Made by a program: the position numbers and the translations under genes. The notes under the pieces are model-generated. The model was not told where the DNA came from, did not search any database, and worked only from the letters and a program-made list of their open reading frames with translations. Below, piece after piece: positions 1 to 5,074 of a stretch of DNA of 5,074 nucleotides. The stretch lies in contig JALXCX010000301.1 of the NCBI GenBank assembly GCA_026990725.1, positions 1-5,074 on the forward strand, written 5' to 3'. This DNA comes from Desulfobulbaceae bacterium. Its GTDB lineage: Bacteria; Desulfobacterota; Desulfobulbia; Desulfobulbales; Desulfobulbaceae. Each line of letters opens with the position of its first letter. Position 1 is the stretch's first letter.

Positions 1-1
1 G

Positions 2-676
2 AAACCGAGCCCGCCTACGGTACTAACCGAGCAGGAAGTGCAGAGTGTTCTTTCAAATATGCGGGGCACGCATCTCTTGATGGCTCAGTTGGTTTATGGT
101 TCTGGAATTCGCCTTATGGAGTGCATACGGCTGCGCATTCAGGATGTTGATTTTGGTCAGAACCAGATTTATATTCGTTCTGGCAAGGGTGGGAAAGACA
201 GAACAACTTTTTTACCACGGCTGCTCCGGGATGATCTTTTTCACCATATTGAACGGGTGAAGGCCTTGCACAGGAAAGACCTTGAAGAAGGATTCGGACG
301 GGTATACCTCCCCAATGCCTTGGCACGAAAATACCGAAATGCTGCCTGGGAAACGCCATGGCAATATGTTTTCCCGGCCAAATCACGATCCGTTGACCCC
401 AGATCCGGCAAGGTACAAAGACATCATGTTCTTGAATCCGGCTTACAGAAAGCCGTGAAAACTGCTGTGAAAAAAACGAAAATCGCCAAACGGGCCACAG
501 TCCATACCCTTCGCCACTCGTTTGCTACGCACATGCTTGAAAACGGGACGAATATCCGTGTTCTTCAGCAACTGCTCGGGCATGCTGATGTCAAGACGAC
601 CGAGATTTACACCCATGTGATGCGCAAAGATATTGATGACCTGCAAAACCCGCTGGACCGCCTGTATGGTTCCTGA
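2..676 (+). CDS. intI: Integron integrase IntI (tyrosine recombinase), 5'-truncated by window edge
   Basis: This is a site-specific tyrosine recombinase that inserts and excises gene cassettes at attI and attC sites. The frame is open from base 2, so the start lies off the left edge. A GTG at 38 is internal, because the codons before it continue the protein (KPSPPTVLTEQE). About 224 residues are visible against a usual 320-340, so the N-terminal core-binding domain is mostly missing. Counting from the GTG, the catalytic set is complete: Arg25 (GSGIRLMECIRL), a lysine in SGKGGKDR (50-53), His156 and Arg159 in HTLRHSFATHML, His182 in LLGHADV, and nucleophile Tyr191 in TTEIYTHV. The stretch at about 81-130 (GFGRVYLPNALARKY, then PWQYVFP and DPRSG) matches the additional patch that separates IntI from XerC/XerD. 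No frameshift is seen, so it looks functional. It is convergent with mobBA. Family assignment is firm; activity is inferred. Confidence 0.93.
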   Translation, partial: KPSPPTVLTEQEVQSVLSNMRGTHLLMAQLVYGSGIRLMECIRLRIQDVDFGQNQIYIRSGKGGKDRTTFLPRLLRDDLFHHIERVKALHRKDLEEGFGRVYLPNALARKYRNAAWETPWQYVFPAKSRSVDPRSGKVQRHHVLESGLQKAVKTAVKKTKIAKRATVHTLRHSFATHMLENGTNIRVLQQLLGHADVKTTEIYTHVMRKDIDDLQNPLDRLYGS

Positions 677-683
677 TTTTTTT
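655..683 (+). terminator. Possible rho-independent terminator of intI
   Basis: GGACC at 655-659 can pair with GGTTCC at 668-673, leaving one bulged T and an 8-base loop. The intI stop codon (674-676) and a run of seven T (677-683) follow directly. The stem is short and imperfect, so this is tentative. Confidence 0.3.
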
Positions 684-688
684 ATTCC

Positions 689-727
689 TGTCCGGGCCTT
701 TATTTATCGGGAGAATTAGCCCGGGCA
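689..727. repeat. Inverted repeat in the convergent intI/mobBA gap
   Basis: TGTCCGGGC at 689-697 pairs with GCCCGGGCA at 719-727, nine pairs including one G-T, around a 21-base loop. No T-tract follows it on either strand, so it is not a canonical intrinsic terminator. It may still slow transcription from either side of this gap. The right arm also contains the perfect palindrome GCCCGGGC (719-726). Confidence 0.4.
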
Positions 728-744
728 TCGGGGGCTCAGGAAGG

Positions 745-1800
745 TTACAAATCTGCCGGGGTGTTGACATTGCGCCATGAATTTTGCAGATTTGCAGGCG
801 GCCGGGGATGAATAACTCCGGTTTGACCGGCCAGAGCACTCAGACGTAACGCACCGGAAAGCGCAATTTTTTCCAACGGCTGTCTGCAGCGAAAATCGTA
901 CCAGGCAAGTAAAGGATCAACACGTCCGGTGCCGTCAAGATCCGGCATTATGGCCCGTACACCCGGTTTTCGACAGGAAAGCAGCCATTGAAGACTTTGC
1001 GGTTCCACATCGGGCTGATCACAGGCCATAATCAGCCAGGAGGCTGTCGGCTGCCAGCGCATCACGGACAAAACTCCGGCAAGCGGCCCGGCAAGTCCCG
1101 GCACATCCGGGATAGCGATAAGACCTGCCAGAGAATCCGGGATTTCCCCACCTCCGGCAAGAACCACCTGGCTGGTCACCGGAGACAACTTACTCACTGC
1201 ATGCTCCAGCCACGTCTTTGTGTTCTTTATGATAAGATGTTTCGGGCGGCCCATCCGGCTGCTTTTACCGCCAATGAGGATGCAGCCGAAAACCGGAATT
1301 TTTTTCTGTTTTTTCTTAAGCCATTGCTGAAGAAAAAGATGGATGCTATCGACCTCTGCCTCCTGTCGGACAAAGGTTTTCATGATAACACCCTGATTCT
1401 CAGGCGGGGCGGCAAAACCTTTGCCAAGAAGCCATATTTTGGGGATTGGCGTGCTGGCGTGCCCTTCCACCAGCACCAGATCATACCTTTTGCAGAGGTT
1501 GATAAGAAACGGAACACAGTCACCATTGTCCCGATCATGCCAGCGGGTAAAACATTCTTCACCAAAAAGAGAAACATCTGCTCCGGCACAGAAAAAACGA
1601 TCGCTGTCTTTGCCAGGAGCATCTATTGTGACGTTATGAGCCCCATGTTTGACAACCGCTACCTGCAAACCATCGTGTATCAGACGGGGAATTAACGCCT
1701 CGATCAAGGTTGTTTTTCCGGCCCCGCTGCTGCCGCAAATACCAAAAACAGGATAGTTGTCGAGCTGGTTGGCCAGGTTACGGGGGAATGTTTTTTTCAT
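745..1800 (-). CDS. mobBA: Bifunctional MobB-MobA fusion: Mo-MGD cofactor biosynthesis
   Basis: The protein has 351 residues and two domains. The N-terminal half (about 16-160) is MobB, a P-loop GTP-binding protein: Walker A GSSGAGKTT at 23-31, the family stretch from KHGAHNVTID to PGKDSDR (51-68), and LVLVEGH at 108-114. A lysine-rich linker (about 162-168) leads to MobA, molybdenum cofactor guanylyltransferase: LIGGKSSRMGRPK at 175-187 (nucleotide binding), VPGLAGPLAGVL at 233-244, ACDQPD at 259-264 (likely metal-binding Asp), and the typical ending NVNTPADL. MobA joins GMP from GTP to Mo-molybdopterin to give Mo-MGD; MobB assists by binding GTP. The product is the cofactor of DMSO-reductase-family enzymes in the cytoplasm. 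The ATG overlaps the mqnD stop as ATGA and has a good upstream Shine-Dalgarno, so this start is well supported. Fusions of mobA and mobB are known in other bacteria. The domain calls are strong. Confidence 0.93.
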   Translation of the reverse strand: MKKTFPRNLANQLDNYPVFGICGSSGAGKTTLIEALIPRLIHDGLQVAVVKHGAHNVTIDAPGKDSDRFFCAGADVSLFGEECFTRWHDRDNGDCVPFLINLCKRYDLVLVEGHASTPIPKIWLLGKGFAAPPENQGVIMKTFVRQEAEVDSIHLFLQQWLKKKQKKIPVFGCILIGGKSSRMGRPKHLIIKNTKTWLEHAVSKLSPVTSQVVLAGGGEIPDSLAGLIAIPDVPGLAGPLAGVLSVMRWQPTASWLIMACDQPDVEPQSLQWLLSCRKPGVRAIMPDLDGTGRVDPLLAWYDFRCRQPLEKIALSGALRLSALAGQTGVIHPRPPANLQNSWRNVNTPADL

Positions 1801-2639
1801 GGCAGCGAGCTCCCGGCTGAGGTTGCAAAAACTCCGGCCGCACGTCCTCTGGCAAAAAGCTCCTGTATGGCCGCTCTGCCCTCCTCGCCTATATTTACCG
1901 AAAAATCATTTACATACAGGCCAATATGCCCGGCTATCACCTTGTCATCCAGCTCTTGCGCATGCTTCTTGATATAGGTTGCGCACTTATCAGGATTGCT
2001 TTGCGCCCATTTGATGCTGGCGGAGATGGCCTGGTCCACTTCATGAATCACCTTTGAGGGCAGGGTTGTACGCGCTGCAATACAGCCCAGTGGGATGGGA
2101 AGATCGGTCTCAGTTTCCCACCACCCGCCAAGATCCTGCACGCAGCTCAGCCCGTACTCCTTATAGGTAAACCGGCTTTCATGGATGATAACTCCGGCAT
2201 CAACCTCACCTTTTGCCACAGCGTCTGGTATTTGGTCAAAACGCATAACCACGCTCTGTTTATGGTCTGGAAGAAAAAGCCTGAGCAGCAGGGCCGCTGT
2301 GGTGAATCTGCCCGGAACAGCAATGTTCCACCGGGCAGGATCGCTTTTGCCCGGGCGATTGTCTGCACGAGTCACCAGTAAAGGCCCGCAACCACGTCCG
2401 AGCGCGGCACCGGCAGCGAGCATGGTATATTTATGTCCGACATGGCCAAGAGCGTGAGAGGAAAGTTTGGTCACGTCAAGTTTTGCAGATCCTGCCCAGG
2501 TATTCAGCGTTTCAACATCTTTGAGCAGCGGTTGGGCAAAATGCAGGCCGGGCAAAGAAATATGGCCATGCATCAGGGCATAAAAAATAAAGGTGTCATT
2601 GGGGCAGGGAGAGTAGCCGATACTGAGTTGTTTACTCAT
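1797..2639 (-). CDS. mqnD: 1,4-dihydroxy-6-naphthoate synthase (MqnD), menaquinone biosynthesis
   Basis: This 280-residue cytoplasmic enzyme of the futalosine pathway converts cyclic dehypoxanthine futalosine to 1,4-dihydroxy-6-naphthoate, a menaquinone precursor. It has the fold of periplasmic binding proteins, but no signal peptide is visible. Family motifs seen: GYSPCPNDTFIFYAL at 8-22, TKLSSHA at 57-63, GRGCGPLLV at 81-89, IAVPGRFTTAALLLRL at 106-121, VIIHESRFTY at 150-159 (the His is the probable catalytic base by analogy with the Thermus enzyme), and DLGGWWETETDLPIPLG at 169-185. The frame stays open upstream to 2873, but those residues match nothing in the family and overlap mqnB. The start at 2639 gives the normal N-terminus MSKQLSIGYSPCPND and overlaps the mqnB stop by 8 bases. 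The stop overlaps the mobBA start. Length is normal for the family. Confidence 0.95.
   Translation of the reverse strand: MSKQLSIGYSPCPNDTFIFYALMHGHISLPGLHFAQPLLKDVETLNTWAGSAKLDVTKLSSHALGHVGHKYTMLAAGAALGRGCGPLLVTRADNRPGKSDPARWNIAVPGRFTTAALLLRLFLPDHKQSVVMRFDQIPDAVAKGEVDAGVIIHESRFTYKEYGLSCVQDLGGWWETETDLPIPLGCIAARTTLPSKVIHEVDQAISASIKWAQSNPDKCATYIKKHAQELDDKVIAGHIGLYVNDFSVNIGEEGRAAIQELFARGRAAGVFATSAGSSLP
1810..1814 (-). promoter_or_regulatory. Ribosome binding site of mobBA
   Basis: GGGAG on the minus strand lies 9 bases before the mobBA ATG, inside the end of mqnD. With the ATGA overlap it supports this start and suggests coupled or reinitiated translation after mqnD. Confidence 0.55.
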
Positions 2640-3309
2640 GACCTGACCCCAGTGCTCTGATGATAACAGATGCTGCCTGTCCGGCCCTGTTGCAGGCCTG
2701 CCGGAGCTTCCAGTTGTGCACATTTCTGTCTTCAACCAGATTACTGACGCACCGCACTTCAAGTACGGGCACAGCAAATTCCCCGCATACCCTGGCCACG
2801 GCCGCTCCTTCCATGGTTTCGCACATCCCTTCAAACGCTTTTCCCAGCATATTGCCCCTTTGTTCTGTTCCACTTACGCATTGCACGGTAACAAACCGGC
2901 CGGATTTACAGGGGTTTTTTGCCTGCGCAAGCGCCCTCTCACCCCTGGCTCGTAATGCCCTGTCCAGAACAAAAGACTGCTGCAGGCCAAGATTATCAGC
3001 GGAAAAACGCTCAATTTTTGAGTGCAGACAAATACCAAGATCGCCTAAAACTTCATCTGTTGCCAGGCAGATATCCAGCAGACCCGCTGTTTGTGCGCCA
3101 CCATTGTGAAGATAGGCTCCTGCAATGCCAAAATTGATTACACCGGCAATGTTTGTTCGCTCCTCTTTCCTGTCCCGCAGCCAGTCGGTCAACCGAAGCG
3201 TTGTCTCCACCAGACCAAGTCCTGTGACCAGGCGGTGGCAGTCAATACCTGCTGCTGCCTTATCAAAGGCCTTCATTTCCATTGCTGTTGCTGACAGGGC
3301 TAAATACAT
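2632..3309 (-). CDS. mqnB: Futalosine hydrolase (MqnB), menaquinone biosynthesis
   Basis: This 225-residue enzyme belongs to the nucleoside phosphorylase/hydrolase superfamily, like MTA/SAH nucleosidase. It is assigned as futalosine hydrolase, which removes hypoxanthine from futalosine to give dehypoxanthine futalosine. Motifs seen: ATAMEMKAF at 7-15, GLGLVETTL at 30-38, NFGIAGAY at 59-66, ETMEGAAVARVC at 164-175 (ribose-contacting Met-Glu), and VSNLVEDRN at 188-196, where the catalytic acid of the superfamily lies. The superfamily alone would leave MTA/SAH nucleosidase possible; direct coupling to mqnD makes futalosine hydrolase much more likely. It is the first gene of the leftward operon. 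A modest ribosome site (GGGA, 3316-3319) lies 6 bases before the ATG. Enzymes for the earlier steps (mqnA, mqnC, mqnE) are not in the window. Confidence 0.92.
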   Translation of the reverse strand: MYLALSATAMEMKAFDKAAAGIDCHRLVTGLGLVETTLRLTDWLRDRKEERTNIAGVINFGIAGAYLHNGGAQTAGLLDICLATDEVLGDLGICLHSKIERFSADNLGLQQSFVLDRALRARGERALAQAKNPCKSGRFVTVQCVSGTEQRGNMLGKAFEGMCETMEGAAVARVCGEFAVPVLEVRCVSNLVEDRNVHNWKLRQACNRAGQAASVIIRALGSGHE

Positions 3310-3354
3310 CTGTTTTCCCGTGCAGGGGGTTGATCTTCGCTACTCTTTTATCAC

Positions 3355-3383
3355 AGGATAAAGTAGGTTATGCTGCTTTGCAA
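3355..3383 (-). promoter_or_regulatory. Candidate sigma70-type promoter of the mqnB-mqnD-mobBA operon
   Basis: On the minus strand, TTGCAA (3383-3378) and TATCCT (3360-3355) are 17 bases apart, each matching 4 of 6 consensus bases. Transcription would start near 3348 and give a leader of about 39 bases before the mqnB ATG. Position and spacing fit, but the boxes are weak. Confidence 0.33.
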
Positions 3384-3399
3384 CAAACAGTGTTGTAGA
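3377..3399. other. Hairpin-forming inverted repeat between mqnB and queA
   Basis: CAACA (3381-3385) pairs with TGTTG (3391-3395) around the loop AACAG. The stem can extend outward to 3377 and 3399 with two G-T pairs, nine pairs in all. It could form in a queA leader if transcription starts upstream of it. The T-rich stretch after it starts about 9 bases later, too far for a standard terminator. It also overlaps the candidate mqnB -35 box. Confidence 0.27.
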
Positions 3400-3447
3400 A
3401 AGAGCATCTTTTTCAAATCTTTTTCACATAACTACATACTCTTTGAC

Positions 3448-4533
3448 ATGAATGACCAGTACAAACTTGCATCTTACGATTACCTGCTGCCGGAGGAGCT
3501 TATCGCCCAACACCCGGCTGCAAAACGGGATCAGTCCCGGCTGCTGGAACTGCAGTGCCCAGACAACAGCCTGAGACATCGTCATTTTAATGATATTATC
3601 AAACTACTGCGGCCCGATGATCTGCTGGTTGTCAACAATACCAGAGTGTTTCCGGCCCGACTGCATGGCCATAAGGAGACCGGAGGCAAAGTTGAAATGC
3701 TGCTGCTTCATTTTCCTGATCCGGCTACAGACGACAACAACGGACAAACGGCCAGGGCGCTGACCCTTATCAAAAGCTCTAAACGACCAAAACCGGGGAG
3801 TATTTTATTTTTTGGCGAGACACTTACGGCCCGCATTGAAAAACTGCGGGCAGACGGCAAGGTGGAGGTCATCCTTACATATCCATCCGGCCAGGACCTG
3901 GAAAATCTTTTAAAGACGCTTGGTCAAATCCCTCTGCCGCCCTATATCAAAAGACCTGAAGGCAATACCGAAGAAGACGCGATGCGCTATCAGACAAAAT
4001 ATGCCTGTCACACAGGTTCGGTTGCCGCACCGACGGCCGGTCTGCATTTCAGTGATCAGCTACTGGCAAACATCAGGGCCAAGGGAGTGAATAAGGTGAC
4101 CGTAACGCTGCATGTCGGGTATGGCACCTTTGCCCCAGTGCGCAGTGAGGATATCAGACAGCATGAAATTCATAAAGAATTTGTTACAGTGCCACGGGCC
4201 ACAGCTGAGGCCATTAACCGGGTCAAAGCAGCCGGTGGCCGTGTATGGGCTGTTGGAACCACCACCGCAAGAAGCCTTGAATTTGCTGCAGATGAAAATG
4301 GCCGGGTACAGCCTGTTGAAGACTTTTGCGGATTGTATATTTATCCCGGTTTCGACTTTCAGGTTGTTGACAACCTGATCACCAACTTTCACCTGCCGCA
4401 ATCATCACTGCTTTTTCTGGTATCAGCGCTTGCGGGAAAAGAATTAATCAGCAGAAGTTACAAAGAGGCCGTGAAGAAAGGCTATCGATTCTTCAGCTAT
4501 GGCGACGCCATGGCTATTATTACCCGGCCATAA
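3448..4533 (+). CDS. queA: S-adenosylmethionine:tRNA ribosyltransferase-isomerase (QueA)
   Basis: QueA transfers and isomerises the ribosyl part of SAM onto preQ1 in tRNA, forming epoxyqueuosine at the wobble position of GUN-anticodon tRNAs (Asp, Asn, His, Tyr). From this start the protein has 361 residues, close to the family norm. Motifs seen: YDYLLPEELIAQHP at 10-23, NNTRVFPARL at 63-72, GGKVEMLLL at 79-87, PLPPYIKR at 162-169, GSVAAPTAGLHF at 190-201, HVGYGTFAPV at 222-231, VGTTTARSLE at 269-278, NFHLPQSSLLFLVSALAG at 313-330, and YRFFSYGDAM at 346-355. The frame is open further back, with an ATG at 3370 that would add 26 residues not typical of the family. The chosen ATG puts the conserved N-terminus right after it but has no visible Shine-Dalgarno, so the start is less certain than the product. 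It is divergent from mqnB and convergent with the FmdB gene. Confidence 0.95.
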   Translation: MNDQYKLASYDYLLPEELIAQHPAAKRDQSRLLELQCPDNSLRHRHFNDIIKLLRPDDLLVVNNTRVFPARLHGHKETGGKVEMLLLHFPDPATDDNNGQTARALTLIKSSKRPKPGSILFFGETLTARIEKLRADGKVEVILTYPSGQDLENLLKTLGQIPLPPYIKRPEGNTEEDAMRYQTKYACHTGSVAAPTAGLHFSDQLLANIRAKGVNKVTVTLHVGYGTFAPVRSEDIRQHEIHKEFVTVPRATAEAINRVKAAGGRVWAVGTTTARSLEFAADENGRVQPVEDFCGLYIYPGFDFQVVDNLITNFHLPQSSLLFLVSALAGKELISRSYKEAVKKGYRFFSYGDAMAIITRP

Positions 4534-4555
4534 AAAAACCGGCCGCACTGGCCGG
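4532..4555 (-). terminator. Rho-independent terminator of the FmdB-family gene
   Basis: CCGGCC (4539-4544) and GGCCGG (4550-4555) form a six-pair GC-only stem with a five-base loop. On the minus strand the stem is followed by seven T (4538-4532), a canonical intrinsic terminator for the leftward gene ending at 4579. The T-tract overlaps the queA stop codon. Rightward there is no T-tract, so queA termination here would depend on the hairpin alone. Confidence 0.75.
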
Positions 4556-4578
4556 CTGAAACATTTCTGCAGGAGAAG

Positions 4579-4884
4579 TTACGAAGACGCCGGACAATTC
4601 TTACAGCTTCCACCTTCTCCACCTTTGCATGGAGGTGTTGCTGTTTCTTTTGCTGGTTTTGTTTTTTTAGTGGTATCGTTTGTTGATTTTGAACTGTCTG
4701 TTGATTTTGAACTATATCCGTCTGAATACCAGCCTCCACCTTTGAGGTGAAACGAACTCACGGAAACCAGTTTTTTCACTTCTCCCCCACAGTCTTTGCA
4801 GGTTTTAATCGGATCATCACTCATCCGCTGCTGCACCTCGAACACCTTTTTGCAAGCTGGGCATTCGTATTCATACACAGGCAT
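4579..4884 (-). CDS. FmdB-family zinc ribbon protein with Cys-containing tail
   Basis: This 101-residue protein begins with the zinc ribbon of the FmdB/CxxC_CxxC_SSSS family: MPVYEYECPACKKVFEV, with Cys8, Cys11, Cys29 and Cys32 set to hold one zinc. SSFHLKGGGWYSDGY at 43-57 is the usual segment after the ribbon. The rest is low complexity, rich in Ser, Thr and Lys, with a perfect-but-one six-residue repeat (SSKSTD, SSKSTN at 58-69), and ends in a glycine-rich tail with Cys86, Cys94 and Cys97. Variable tails with extra cysteines are common in this family. The name comes from a proposed regulator in a methylotroph, and the function of most members is unknown, so no role is assigned. It is probably cytoplasmic; no signal peptide or membrane segment is seen. 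It has a strong ribosome site, its own terminator, and stands alone. Confidence 0.9.
   Translation of the reverse strand: MPVYEYECPACKKVFEVQQRMSDDPIKTCKDCGGEVKKLVSVSSFHLKGGGWYSDGYSSKSTDSSKSTNDTTKKTKPAKETATPPCKGGEGGSCKNCPASS
4678..4713 (-). repeat. 18-base tandem duplication inside the FmdB-family gene
   Basis: Two adjacent 18-base units (4678-4695 and 4696-4713) share 17 of 18 bases. The single difference changes Asp to Asn in the encoded hexapeptide SSKST[D/N]. The frame is kept because the unit is a multiple of three. Near identity at the DNA level suggests a recent duplication by slippage. Confidence 0.85.
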
Positions 4885-4890
4885 TATCGC

Positions 4891-4896
4891 ACCTCT
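4891..4896 (-). promoter_or_regulatory. Ribosome binding site of the FmdB-family gene
   Basis: AGAGGT on the minus strand lies 6 bases before the ATG at 4884. Near-ideal sequence and spacing fix the start of this small gene. Confidence 0.75.
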
Positions 4897-4909
4897 TTAC
4901 CTTGATAAC

Positions 4910-4928
4910 ATATTAATATAATTAATAT
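4910..4928 (-). promoter_or_regulatory. AT-only inverted repeat over the likely FmdB-gene promoter
   Basis: ATATTAAT (4910-4917) and ATTAATAT (4921-4928) are exact inverted copies around three bases, 25 bases before the gene start. On the minus strand a TATATT (4920-4915) inside it matches 5 of 6 bases of a -10 box and would give a leader of about 24 bases. No good -35 box is seen. It may be an operator, or only AT-rich promoter DNA in which such symmetry arises easily. Confidence 0.35.
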
Positions 4929-4999
4929 TTTTTTACAGAGACCTCTTAAGTACCATGTACAGTAATGCTCCTTAACGGCTCTGTCAACCATGGAGATAA

Positions 5000-5017
5000 T
5001 CAATCATCGAAGATTGA
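5000..5017. repeat. Inverted repeat 1 before the right-edge gene
   Basis: TCAATC (5000-5005) and GATTGA (5012-5017) are exact inverted copies with a 6-base spacer. The right arm overlaps a TTGACT (5014-5019) that resembles a -35 box for rightward transcription. A TGTAAT (5035-5040) resembles a -10 box but only 15 bases away. Possible operator. Confidence 0.3.
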
Positions 5018-5028
5018 CTATAAATATT

Positions 5029-5048
5029 TCTGATTGTAATAAATCAGA
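5029..5048. repeat. Inverted repeat 2 before the right-edge gene
   Basis: TCTGATT (5029-5035) and AATCAGA (5042-5048) are exact inverted copies with a 6-base spacer. The right arm runs into the AGAGGT ribosome site (5046-5051). As RNA it could form a seven-pair hairpin that partly hides that site; as DNA it could be an operator. Confidence 0.35.
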
Positions 5049-5058
5049 GGTCAGATAC

Positions 5059-5074
5059 ATGAAAGTGCCACAAA
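5059..5074 (+). CDS. Start of an unidentified rightward gene, cut by window edge
   Basis: ATG at 5059 is preceded by AGAGGT (5046-5051) at a spacing of 7 bases, a good ribosome site. Only MKVPQ is visible, too little to name a product. The same frame is open back to 4966 and has another ATG at 4990 that would add 23 residues (beginning MEIINHRRLTINISD), but no Shine-Dalgarno precedes it. If translation began at 4990, both inverted repeats just upstream would be coding sequence. The ribosome site favours 5059. Confidence 0.42.

Noticed and set aside
677..760. attC or attI-like recombination site next to intI
   Set aside because: No GTTRRRY / RYYYAAC core pairs are found, and this is the 3' side of intI, where att sites are not expected. 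The GGTTAC at 743-748 is the end of mobBA.
988..1695. Long rightward open frame (235 codons)
   Set aside because: It lies wholly antisense to mobBA, whose domains are clear, and its translation has no recognisable motif.
2640..2873. N-terminal extension of MqnD
   Set aside because: The extra 78 residues overlap mqnB in another frame and match nothing typical of the family; the start at 2639 gives the conserved N-terminus.
2660..3109. Rightward open frame (149 codons)
   Set aside because: It is antisense to mqnB, with biased composition and no domain features; a shadow of the real gene.
3370..3447. N-terminal extension of QueA
   Set aside because: The 26 residues are not family-like. The case is not closed, because the start at 3448 has no visible ribosome site.
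3310..3447. preQ1 riboswitch before queA
   Set aside because: No short H-type pseudoknot pattern with the expected A-rich tail is seen; QueA acts after preQ1 is in tRNA, so control by preQ1 is possible but unsupported.
1..5074. CRISPR array, tRNA, rRNA or insertion sequence
   Set aside because: No spaced repeats, cloverleaf-like genes or transposase are seen; the only recombinase is IntI.

Overview
The window reads as ordinary bacterial chromosome, most likely from an anaerobic or facultatively anaerobic Gram-negative. The futalosine route to menaquinone, a MobB-MobA fusion, an FmdB-type zinc ribbon protein and an environmental-type integron integrase together fit Desulfobacterota (the former Deltaproteobacteria, for example a sulfate-reducer relative). 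This placement is inferred from gene content only. Coding density is high and the longest gene-free stretch is under 200 bases.

Layout from left to right. Positions 2-676 (+) hold the C-terminal two thirds of an integron integrase (IntI), whose N-terminus lies off the left edge. IntI genes normally point away from their attI site and cassettes, so any cassette array should lie to the left, outside this window. A 68-base convergent gap follows. Then comes a tight leftward operon, in transcription order mqnB (3309-2632), mqnD (2639-1797) and mobBA (1800-745). mqnB and mqnD overlap by 8 bases and mqnD and mobBA by 4 (ATGA). A 138-base spacer separates mqnB from the divergent queA (3448-4533, +). 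A hairpin with a T-tract in the leftward direction sits in the short convergent gap between queA and a small FmdB-family gene (4884-4579, -). The last 190 bases are an AT-rich region with short inverted repeats, and a further rightward gene seems to begin at the right edge.

How the genes work together: MqnB and MqnD catalyse two steps of menaquinone biosynthesis by the futalosine pathway. MobBA finishes the molybdenum bis-MGD cofactor used by DMSO-reductase-family enzymes such as formate dehydrogenases. Menaquinone and bis-Mo-MGD enzymes often serve the same anaerobic respiratory chains, which may explain the shared operon. QueA makes epoxyqueuosine in tRNA and has no obvious link to its neighbours beyond sharing the divergent intergenic region.

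I did not find a clearly new multi-gene system. The points most worth following are the integron that should continue to the left, the translationally coupled mqn-mob operon, the QueA start without a visible Shine-Dalgarno, a recent-looking 18-base tandem duplication in the FmdB gene, and the paired inverted repeats before the right-edge gene.
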